Shown one piece after another: positions 1 to 5,948 of a stretch of DNA of 7,811 bases (position 1 is the first letter of the stretch; every line of letters begins with the position of its first letter). A model generated the notes under the pieces. The model made no database searches, was not told where the DNA came from, and saw nothing but the letters and a program-made list of their open reading frames with translations. A program made the translations under genes and the position numbers. The stretch covers positions 1 to 7,811 of the forward strand of contig CAIYMZ010000022.1 in assembly GCA_903927415.1 (NCBI GenBank), written 5' to 3'. This DNA is from an uncultured Alphaproteobacteria bacterium (lineage in GTDB: Bacteria > Pseudomonadota > Alphaproteobacteria > Rickettsiales > UBA1997).

Positions 1-16
1 CTCACAACCCCTCCTC

Positions 17-77
17 GGATCGCGAAAGGCCAAACTCCGTTTGGCTTCGCTCCCCGATCCTCCCTCAAGGGGAGGAT
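17..77. repeat. Nested palindromic repeat downstream of mltG
   Basis: Two hairpins are visible. The first has outer arms GGATCG (17-22) and CGATCC (55-60) around inner arms GCGAA (22-26)/TTCGC (46-50) and GCCAAAC (29-35)/GTTTGGC (39-45) with loop TCC. The second is ATCCTCCC (57-64)/GGGAGGAT (70-77) with a 5-nt loop. It resembles the dispersed palindromic repeats common between genes in alphaproteobacteria. It lies 3' of the minus-strand mltG, so it may also stabilise the mRNA end or help termination, but no T-tract follows. The left edge may extend past the window start. Confidence 0.6.
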
Positions 78-96
78 AATTAGACCGAGTCTAATT
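78..96. repeat. Perfect hairpin overlapping the mltG stop codon
   Basis: AATTAGAC (78-85) and GTCTAATT (89-96) are exact inverse complements with a 3-nt loop CGA. The mltG stop codon (TAG on the minus strand, 91-93) and last sense codon (Asn, 94-96) sit in one arm. On the minus strand there is no T-run after it, so it is not a clear intrinsic terminator. It could be the remnant end of a repeat, or a 3' mRNA hairpin. Confidence 0.55.
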
Positions 97-1095
97 TTGA
101 GCTTCTTTATTCTCCTTCCCCTGCATCAAACTGCGATATCTCGCAACATTGTCATTATGCTCTTGAAGGGTAGCGGCAAAGATGTGATCGCCTTTGCCGC
201 TTGCAACGAAATAAAGAAAATCGGTTTCTATCGGATTTAAAACTGCTTTGATTGAAGCGAGTCCTGGATTGCAAATTGGTGTAGGGGGAAGGCCGTAGAT
301 GTAGTAGGTGTTGAAGGGCGATGTGTTCTGAATGTCGCTTACTCTGATTGGATGTTCGAGGCTTTTATCGCCGAAGGTGAATGAGTAAATAATTGTTGGA
401 TCTGACTGTAATTTCATGCGTTTGCGTAAGCGATTGATAAAAACCGATGCAACCTTTGGGCGCTCTGATTCAATCCCAGTTTCTTTTTCAATGATTGAGG
501 CAAGTACCAAAGCCTGTTCTTTTGTTTTGACTGGAATTGATGGATCGCGCTTTTCCCAAAGCTCATCAATTGATTTTTTCATCGCATCTTGCATGCGCTT
601 AACCATGCCCGATTTGGTGTCGTTGTAGGAATAAAAATAGGTTTCTGGAAGTAGCGAGCCCTCTCTTAAATTTTCCGGAAGTTGGCCAATTAGGCCGGCA
701 GCATGATCTATAGCGCGAAGAGCTGAATGAGTTGATAGGCCTTCGGCAATTGTAACTTTGCGGAAGAAAATATTGCCGCGCACCATTTTGTGTAGGATGC
801 GGTAGTAAGAGATATTTTTTTCAAAAAAATATTCGCCGTAACGAACTTTGGGATCGATGCCTTTGATGAGTTGAGAGATGTAAAGAAAAGCAGTTGGGCT
901 TTTGATGATTTTTTCATCATGCAACTTGTTCACCACTTGTCGTAGCGTCATTCCGCTTTCGATGATGAATCTCTTATCTTCGCGATGTGAACTATTTGGT
1001 GCATTGAAATACATGATCATGCCAAGCATCAGAGCTAGATAGCAGATGACGATTACAGAAAAGCCAGCGCAGATTGTGAGGATTCTATGTTTCAT
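91..1095 (-). CDS. mltG: MltG, endolytic murein transglycosylase (YceG family)
   Basis: Inner-membrane lytic transglycosylase that cleaves nascent peptidoglycan strands and is thought to set glycan chain length. Counting from an upstream GTG (1104), residues 8-32 form one N-terminal membrane anchor; the rest is the periplasmic YceG domain. The family signature LASIIEKETG (201-210 in that numbering) carries the catalytic Glu (E206, matching E. coli E218 by motif). LQSDPTIIYS (232-241) and SPFNTYYIYGLPPTPICNPG (262-281) are also family-typical. Length (334 aa) is normal. I prefer the ATG at 1095: it lies just outside the palindrome starting at 1097, whereas the GTG at 1104 is inside it and adds only three residues. 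No Shine-Dalgarno is seen. It lies downstream of fabF, as in many proteobacteria, but is separated from it by a palindromic element that could affect co-transcription. Confidence 0.95.
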   Translation of the reverse strand: MKHRILTICAGFSVIVICYLALMLGMIMYFNAPNSSHREDKRFIIESGMTLRQVVNKLHDEKIIKSPTAFLYISQLIKGIDPKVRYGEYFFEKNISYYRILHKMVRGNIFFRKVTIAEGLSTHSALRAIDHAAGLIGQLPENLREGSLLPETYFYSYNDTKSGMVKRMQDAMKKSIDELWEKRDPSIPVKTKEQALVLASIIEKETGIESERPKVASVFINRLRKRMKLQSDPTIIYSFTFGDKSLEHPIRVSDIQNTSPFNTYYIYGLPPTPICNPGLASIKAVLNPIETDFLYFVASGKGDHIFAATLQEHNDNVARYRSLMQGKENKEAQN

Positions 1096-1096
1096 C

Positions 1097-1262
1097 TTAG
1101 ACACTATTGGCTGATTAATTTTATTTTAGATTTTGGCATATTTTGAGCGCTTTTTTGGTAAAATTTTGATAAATATCCGGATATATTTTGAAAAATTTTA
1201 CCAAAAAATAAGCCAAAATAGGACGAAATATGAAATGAAATTAATTAGCCAATAGTGTCTAA
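1097..1262. mobile_element. 166-bp MITE-like long palindrome between fabF and mltG
   Basis: The ends are perfect 16-bp inverted repeats, TTAGACACTATTGGCT (1097-1112) and its complement (1247-1262). The symmetry continues to the centre: TTTTTTGGTAAAATTTT (1151-1167) is mirrored on the right, and ATATCCGGATAT (1173-1184) is the axis. A hand alignment of the two ~82-84-nt arms gives about 80% identity. There is no coding capacity. The element fills the whole gap: its right end supplies the fabF stop codon (1259-1261) and its left end stops two bases before the mltG ATG. The form suggests a non-autonomous transposable element of MITE type. I do not recognise the family and see no clear target-site duplication beyond a possible TTAG/CTAA or TA. 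A large regulatory hairpin is the alternative. Confidence 0.7.
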
Positions 1263-2524
1263 ATGCGTTTTAACACCAAGCAGGCATTAGTTCCGCCAAA
1301 TCCGAATGAGTTGGACATTACCACGTCAATTTTTCTTTCCTTCGCTTTTTTTGCGACCAAATCGATGTCACAATTTTCCGATGGTTCATCGAGATTGAGT
1401 GTCGGAGGAGCGATATTGTCACGAATCGCAAAAATGGAAAAAATTGCTTCAACCGCTCCGGCTGCGCCAAGTAAGTGACCAATTGCTGATTTGGTTGATG
1501 ACATTGAAAGTTTGTAAGCATGATCAGCAAAAACTTTTTTTACTGCCGCAACCTCGATTTCATCACCAAGTGGAGTTGAAGTGCCATGGGCATTGATGTA
1601 GTCGATTGCTTCCGGATTCATGCCCGCATGTTTTAGTGCGAGATTCATGGCGTAGGTTGAACCGCGGCCGGTGGATTCCGGAGCGGTGATGTGGTAAGCG
1701 TCGCCCGACATTCCGTAACCAACAATTTCGGCGTAAATTTTTGCTCCGCGTTTTTTGGCATGCTCGTATTCTTCGAGGACAAGAACCCCAGCGCCTTCGC
1801 CCATCACGAAGCCGTCGCGATTTTTATCCCAAGGTCTTGAGCCTGCGGTGGGATTATCATTAAAGGCGGTTGAGAGCGCGCGTAAGGCAGAGAAGCCACC
1901 GATGCCTGATCCACAAATTGCTGATTCAGCACCGCCGGCAATCATCACGTCAACATCGCCATATTCGATCATGCGAGCAGAATCACCGATGGCGTGAGTG
2001 CCTGAGGCGCAAGCGGTGACGATGGCGTGGTTTGGTCCCATGAAGCCATGTTTGATCGAAATTTGTCCCGAAGAAAGATTGATCAAGCTTTGTGGGATGA
2101 AGAAGGGAGTGATTTTTCTGACGCCGCGATCCTTCATGGTGACGACAGTTTTTTCGATGGCTGGAAGACCGCCAATGCCTGATCCCATCATCACTCCAGT
2201 GCGATATTTTTGCTCTTCTGTTTCGGCTTTCCATCCGGAATCGGCAACTGCTTGATCAGCGGCGGCAAGTGCAAAATGAATGAAGCGATCCATCTTTTTT
2301 TGCTCTTTGATGTCGATGTATTTGTCGGGATTAAATTGATCTTCTCCGTCACCGTATTTTACTTCACCGGCGATTTTGCAGGGACACTCTTCGGCATCAA
2401 AAATGCTGATTTTACTGAGTCCGGATTCGGCATTAATTAATTTTTTCCAAGTACCCTCAGCCGTTGATGACAAAGGCGTTACAGCGCCAATGCCGGTTAC
2501 GACTACTCTGCGTTTTTCTGTCAT
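1259..2524 (-). CDS. fabF: FabF, 3-oxoacyl-[acyl-carrier-protein] synthase II
   Basis: Cytosolic condensing enzyme (KAS II) that joins malonyl-ACP to acyl-ACP in the elongation cycle of fatty acid synthesis. The thiolase fold is intact: N-terminal VVVTGIGAVTPL (7-18), nucleophile Cys172 in TACASGTHA, His313 in NAHGTSTPLGD, Lys345 in SSTKSAIGH, His350, and the C-terminal glycine loop GFGGTNA (408-414). Length (421 aa) is standard. The ATG at 2524 gives the usual short N-terminus MTEKRRVVVTG. Upstream is AT-rich with no Shine-Dalgarno. acpP, the common upstream partner, is absent; a glycosyltransferase is there instead, 73 bp away. The final Ile codon and the TAG stop come from the palindromic element at 1097-1262, so the native C-terminus may have been altered by a residue or so. 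Confidence 0.97.
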   Translation of the reverse strand: MTEKRRVVVTGIGAVTPLSSTAEGTWKKLINAESGLSKISIFDAEECPCKIAGEVKYGDGEDQFNPDKYIDIKEQKKMDRFIHFALAAADQAVADSGWKAETEEQKYRTGVMMGSGIGGLPAIEKTVVTMKDRGVRKITPFFIPQSLINLSSGQISIKHGFMGPNHAIVTACASGTHAIGDSARMIEYGDVDVMIAGGAESAICGSGIGGFSALRALSTAFNDNPTAGSRPWDKNRDGFVMGEGAGVLVLEEYEHAKKRGAKIYAEIVGYGMSGDAYHITAPESTGRGSTYAMNLALKHAGMNPEAIDYINAHGTSTPLGDEIEVAAVKKVFADHAYKLSMSSTKSAIGHLLGAAGAVEAIFSIFAIRDNIAPPTLNLDEPSENCDIDLVAKKAKERKIDVVMSNSFGFGGTNACLVLKRI

Positions 2525-2597
2525 TTATTTGGGAAAATTTTTAATAAGATTGGGAAGGGCGCAGCCTTTTAAAATACGAAAAATATTTTGAAAGTTT

Positions 2598-3332
2598 TTA
2601 TCTCGAGAGTTTGAGTAGCATTACGATCAGCCGCCAAAAGTTACGTAAAATTCGCAACTTACTTTTGCCGATTTTTTTGCCGTAATCGTAGGAAATTGCG
2701 ATTTCGTCAATCCGTGCACCAATTCGTGCTAATTTTATTAGTAGCTCGCAAGTATAGGTGAATTCTGGCTCGGTGATGAAATTATTTTTTTCTTGAGAAA
2801 AAAGTTTTTTGAGCTTCTCGATTTTGTAAATGCGGTAACCGCTGCTGTAATCTTGAAAAATTTCACCGGAAATTTTTTTCACCGCGAAAATATTTTGCAG
2901 TAAAATCGAAGTAAATTTGGTGATGAATCTGCGATGAAGTGGAAAATCTGCCATTACGCTGTTGCCACAGAAGCGAGAGGCGACAAGGAAATCCAGCGAA
3001 TTTTTTTCGAAATGTGTGAGCATTGTCGGAATTTGTTCAGGATTGTGAGTGCCATCAGCGTCGAGCGAAATCACCAGATCTGTATCGTCAGAATTTTTAA
3101 TCACTTCCAAAAAAAGTCTTTTGTAAGCCAAGCCTAAGCCACGCTCATTTTTGAGCGGTAAAATTTTTATTTTAAGATCGGTGAGTAGCTGAAAAGAGCT
3201 GTCATTGCTGCCATCAAGACAGGAGATGATTTCAAAATCACGCTGCAAAATTTGCATTTCGTGATTTAAATCGATCAAAAATTTTGTAAGATTTGGCGCC
3301 TCGTTAAGGGCGCAGAAAATAATTTTTATCAT
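2598..3332 (-). CDS. Family 2 glycosyltransferase, polyprenyl-phosphate mannosyltransferase (DPM1)-like
   Basis: A GT-A fold transferase, probably moving a sugar from a nucleotide sugar to a polyprenyl phosphate or envelope glycan on the cytosolic face of the membrane. The N-terminus opens as in GT2 (IIFCALNEAPNL, 4-15). The nucleotide-binding DGSNDSS is at 40-46, the metal-binding DAD at 91-93 (SLDADGTHNPEQIP), and a DPM1-type DYSSGYRIY at 161-169 is followed by a basic YGKKIGKSKLR (217-227). At 244 aa it is a single catalytic domain without the C-terminal membrane segments of two-domain DPM1 relatives; only a short hydrophobic stretch lies near 231-241. The ATG at 3332 is the only reasonable start and has no Shine-Dalgarno. 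It is first in the minus-strand group and divergent from sdhA. Donor and acceptor cannot be told from sequence. Confidence 0.85.
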   Translation of the reverse strand: MIKIIFCALNEAPNLTKFLIDLNHEMQILQRDFEIISCLDGSNDSSFQLLTDLKIKILPLKNERGLGLAYKRLFLEVIKNSDDTDLVISLDADGTHNPEQIPTMLTHFEKNSLDFLVASRFCGNSVMADFPLHRRFITKFTSILLQNIFAVKKISGEIFQDYSSGYRIYKIEKLKKLFSQEKNNFITEPEFTYTCELLIKLARIGARIDEIAISYDYGKKIGKSKLRILRNFWRLIVMLLKLSR

Positions 3333-3336
3333 TTAT

Positions 3337-3388
3337 GGATTTTAGATTTAAGAAGCTGATGACAAACCCTAAATCTTAAATCCTAAAT
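3337..3388. repeat. Imperfect inverted repeat in the divergent region between glycosyltransferase and sdhA
   Basis: ATTTTAGATTTAAGA (3339-3353) pairs with TCTTAAATCCTAAAT (3374-3388) with about two mismatches around a 20-nt loop. The right side is also a short direct repeat of the form CTAAATCTTAAATC. It occupies most of the 61 bp that must hold both divergent promoters, so it could be a binding site shared by the two genes or simply a low-complexity repeat. I could not pick confident -35/-10 boxes in it. Confidence 0.4.
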
Positions 3389-3393
3389 TTTGG

Positions 3394-5193
3394 ATGTTTA
3401 CAAGCTCAACAAAACTCCAATTCGACATCCTAATCATTGGTTCCGGCGGTGCTGGGTTGATGGCAGCGATTTCAGCGATTAAGGCTGGCGCGAAAAATAT
3501 TGCGGTGATCAGCAAAGTCGTTCCAACCAACAGCCACACCGTTGCGGCGAAAGGTGGAATTAATGCTGCGCTCGGAAATGTTGTCGGTGACAGCTGGAAG
3601 TGGCACGCTTACGACACCTTGAAAGGCGCGGATTATTTGGCCGATGTTGATGCCGTTGAAATTTTGTGCAAAGAAGCTGAATCGTCAGTTTTAGAATTAG
3701 AAAAAATGGGCGTGGTTTTTTCGCGCAACGATTCCGGAAAAATTTCGCAGCGCGCTTACGGCGGTCAAACCACAAATTTCGGGCAGGGCGATGTAGCCTA
3801 TCGTGCCTGCTATTCCAAGGATAAAACTGGTCACACAATTCTTCACACTCTGCATGAACAAGCCTTAAAAAATGATGTAAAATTTTTCTCAGAATTTTTT
3901 GTGACCGATTTGCTGATCGAAGAAAAAAAGCAATGTCACGGCTGTCTAGCGATCGATTTAAATTCTGGTGAGTTGGTGATTTTTGAAAGCAAAATCACCA
4001 TTCTTGCGACTGGTGGTTACAGTCAAATTTACCAAAACACGACCTCGTCTTTGATTTGCAGTGGAGACGGTTCCGCCTTGGTCTTCGAAGAAGGTTTGCC
4101 GCTGCAAGACATGGAATTTGTGCAATTTCATCCGACTGGAATTTTCGGTCACGGATTTTTGGTGACCGAGGCTGCGCGCGGCGAGGGAGGCTATTTGCTG
4201 AATTCCTCCGGCGAGCGTTTCATGAAAAAATACGCGCCAAAAATGTTGGAGCTTGCCTCGCGCGACCTGATTTCGCAAGCGATGGCAACAGAAATTCACG
4301 AAGGTCGCGGAATCGGAAAAGAGAAAAATTTTCTTCATCTCGACCTTCGCCATTTAAGCGATGGAGTCTTGAATCAGAAGCTTCCGGGAGTTGTTGAGTT
4401 GGTAAAAAATTTCGCCCGAATCGATGTAAAAAAAGATTTAATTCCCGTCGCGCCATCAGCTCATTACAGCATGGGCGGCATTCCAACCGATCTCGATTGT
4501 GTGGTGATTGACGGATTAATGGCAGTAGGAGAAGCAGCCTGTGTTTCAGTCCACGGTGCTAACCGCTTGGGTTGCAATTCACTTCTTGATCTGATCGTCT
4601 TCGGAAAAATCGCGGGAAAAAAAGCAGCGGAAAAAATTACAAAAAATTTTGCTGGGAAGGCGGAGGAGATTGCGGTGGGGAAGGTGAAGAAAATTCTTGT
4701 CATCCTTGACCCGCAAGGTCGAGGATCCCATGAGTCCAAAGCTCCCGAGATCCTCGAGCCTTTTCAAGGCTCAAGGATGACGTTGAATGAAATCAAAAAA
4801 TCCCTCCAACAAAACAATGAAAAAAACCTTGGCGTCTTCCGCGACGCAGAGCTTTTAAAAGCAGGATTAGCAACAACCCAAAGTCTTTTCGAAATTTTTA
4901 AAAATCATAAAATCTCCAACAAAAATTTAGTTTGGAACGAAGAGCTGATTGAATATTTCGAGCTAAAAAATTTATTTTTAAATTCTTTAGCGGCGAATTT
5001 CGCGGCGCTGAATCGTCGTGAAAGCCGCGGCGCGCATTACCGCAAAGATTTTTTAGAACGCGACGATCAAAATTTCGCAGCGCATAGTTTGGTAAAGATA
5101 ACAGAAAATCAGTTGGAATTTTCATTGAAGCCCGTCAGAACGCAGTCCATGATTCCCGAATTAAATCTCATCCCTAAACCGCGTAATTACTAG
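3394..5193 (+). CDS. sdhA: SdhA, succinate dehydrogenase flavoprotein subunit, with an in-frame palindromic insert
   Basis: Catalytic subunit of complex II: it oxidises succinate to fumarate and passes electrons through FAD to the SdhB iron-sulfur subunit at the inner membrane. Visible features are the dinucleotide-binding GSGGAG (16-21), covalent FAD site His48 in SHTVAAKGG, RAYGGQTTNFGQ (120-131), HPTG with His246, TEAARGEGGYLL with Thr258/Glu259, Arg290 in SRD, substrate-site His357 in HYSMGGIPT, and Arg391 in HGANRLGCNSLLDL. By motif these match E. coli H242, T254/E255, R286, H354 and R399. The C-terminal ESRGAHYRKDFLERDD (543-558) is typical. Length (599 aa) is close to the usual ~590, but includes about 28 residues (436-463) encoded by a palindromic repeat in the linker before the C-terminal helical domain. 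The start ATG lacks a Shine-Dalgarno. sdhB, sdhC and sdhD are not adjacent. NadB and FrdA were considered; the motifs favour SdhA. Confidence 0.95.
   Translation: MFTSSTKLQFDILIIGSGGAGLMAAISAIKAGAKNIAVISKVVPTNSHTVAAKGGINAALGNVVGDSWKWHAYDTLKGADYLADVDAVEILCKEAESSVLELEKMGVVFSRNDSGKISQRAYGGQTTNFGQGDVAYRACYSKDKTGHTILHTLHEQALKNDVKFFSEFFVTDLLIEEKKQCHGCLAIDLNSGELVIFESKITILATGGYSQIYQNTTSSLICSGDGSALVFEEGLPLQDMEFVQFHPTGIFGHGFLVTEAARGEGGYLLNSSGERFMKKYAPKMLELASRDLISQAMATEIHEGRGIGKEKNFLHLDLRHLSDGVLNQKLPGVVELVKNFARIDVKKDLIPVAPSAHYSMGGIPTDLDCVVIDGLMAVGEAACVSVHGANRLGCNSLLDLIVFGKIAGKKAAEKITKNFAGKAEEIAVGKVKKILVILDPQGRGSHESKAPEILEPFQGSRMTLNEIKKSLQQNNEKNLGVFRDAELLKAGLATTQSLFEIFKNHKISNKNLVWNEELIEYFELKNLFLNSLAANFAALNRRESRGAHYRKDFLERDDQNFAAHSLVKITENQLEFSLKPVRTQSMIPELNLIPKPRNY
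4699..4781. repeat. In-frame palindromic element inside sdhA (Rickettsia palindromic element-like)
   Basis: Outer arms GTCATCCTTGA (4699-4709) and TCAAGGATGAC (4771-4781) are exact inverse complements. Each half is itself a hairpin: ATCCTTGACC/GGTCGAGGAT (4702-4726) and ATCCTCGAGCCTT/AAGGCTCAAGGAT (about 4750-4779), each with one mismatch. The second half is thus the first half inverted, separated by about 22 nt. It is read through in frame as residues 436-463 of SdhA, a hydrophilic Pro/Gly/Ser/Glu-rich segment unlike the flanking helices. The GTCATCC...GGATCC form recalls dispersed alphaproteobacterial repeats that invade genes in Rickettsiales. Family membership cannot be proved from one copy. 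Confidence 0.8.
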
Positions 5194-5194
5194 T

Positions 5195-5227
5195 CACTTA
5201 CGACTTACCACTTACGACTTACCACTA
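5195..5227. repeat. 14-bp tandem repeat in front of the suhB-like gene
   Basis: CACTTACGACTTAC occurs twice back to back (5195-5208 and 5209-5222), followed by a partial third unit CACTA (5223-5227). It begins one base after the sdhA stop codon and ends five bases before the next ATG, so it fills the entire intergenic gap, including the place where a ribosome binding site would be. There is no purine-rich motif in it. Confidence 0.85.
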
Positions 5228-5232
5228 ACTTC

Positions 5233-5931
5233 ATGCGCTACAGTGCCAATCTCAACATCATCGTCAAAGCCGTCGAAAAGGCCACGGCTCACATGCCGCG
5301 CGATTTTATCGAATTGGAGAATCTGCAAACAAACCCAGTTTCGGCCAATAAATTCGCCAATGCGTGCTACAATCGTGTCAAGCAAGTTTTGGCTGACGAT
5401 TTTTTAAAATTCCGTCCCGACTACAATTTAATTTTTTCCGACGGCCAAAAGTTGATCCAGAATAAAAATGCCGAATATTCCTACGTCATTTTTCCGATTG
5501 ATGGCATGAATAATTTAATACGTTCAAACCCTGATTTTACTGTTGCTGTGGCACTTCATCATCATGGCGAAAATGGTGTGACAGAAGCAATCTCAGTGGC
5601 GATTTCCAAAGTTGTCGGCGGCGAAAATTTTTACTGCGAAAAAGGTTTCGGTGCTTATGTCAATAACCGTCGCATTCGTGTCTCCAAAAGAGTTGCGAGC
5701 GACACCACCTTGGTTGCAACTGAAGAACAAAATGTAATTTTCGAAAAAAATATTTCCCAGCGCGCCTATGGCTGTCGCACCTTGGAAGTGGCATACGTCG
5801 CCTCCGCCCGCCTAGAAAAAGCAATTTTCAAAAACCAAAATTACGATTTGTTGAAACCGTTTCTGCTTCTGGTGCGCGAAGCCGGCGGAAAAATTTCCGA
5901 AGAAGAAAAACTAATTACCGCCAGCGCCTAA
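5233..5931 (+). CDS. suhB: Inositol monophosphatase/SuhB-like protein with a degenerate active site
   Basis: Belongs by overall pattern to the inositol monophosphatase family, whose bacterial member SuhB also supports rRNA transcription antitermination in E. coli without needing its catalysis. Family traits: YVIFPIDGMNNLIRSNPDF (84-102, where active enzymes have DPIDGTxNF), GFGAYVNNRRIRVSK (138-152, matching the usual GxGAxxNGxxIxVS) and LLVREAGGKIS (212-222). Asp90 and Asp205 (YDLLKP, for WDxAA) remain. However, the first metal-binding Asp of DPxD is Phe87, the preceding GEE-type glutamate motif is replaced by SDG (69-71), and DGT is DGM. At 232 aa it is shorter than the usual ~260, with most of the C-terminal tail missing after ITASA. 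I infer a non-catalytic, SuhB-type role; the symbol is tentative. It is 39 bp after sdhA and 17 bp before obgE, probably in one transcript. Confidence 0.75.
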   Translation: MRYSANLNIIVKAVEKATAHMPRDFIELENLQTNPVSANKFANACYNRVKQVLADDFLKFRPDYNLIFSDGQKLIQNKNAEYSYVIFPIDGMNNLIRSNPDFTVAVALHHHGENGVTEAISVAISKVVGGENFYCEKGFGAYVNNRRIRVSKRVASDTTLVATEEQNVIFEKNISQRAYGCRTLEVAYVASARLEKAIFKNQNYDLLKPFLLLVREAGGKISEEEKLITASA

Positions 5932-5948
5932 CCCCTACCGCCTAAAAA

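Noticed and set aside
1097..1104. GTG at 1104 as the mltG start
   Set aside because: It lies inside the terminal inverted repeat of the palindromic element, adds only three residues before an ATG, and has no ribosome binding site.
2525..2597. A terminator or promoter in the glycosyltransferase-fabF gap
   Set aside because: Only a weak AAGG/CCTT pairing with a bulge and general AT-richness are visible; no convincing -35/-10 pair or stem plus T-run.
3958..4486. Open frames on the minus strand and in another plus frame within sdhA
   Set aside because: They lack recognisable domains and are shadows of the strongly conserved sdhA reading frame.
3394..5193. L-aspartate oxidase (NadB) or fumarate reductase (FrdA) as the identity of the flavoprotein
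   Set aside because: The SHTVAAKGG FAD site, RAYGGQTTNFGQ, HYSMGGIPT and the ESRGAHYRKDFLERDD tail fit SdhA better.
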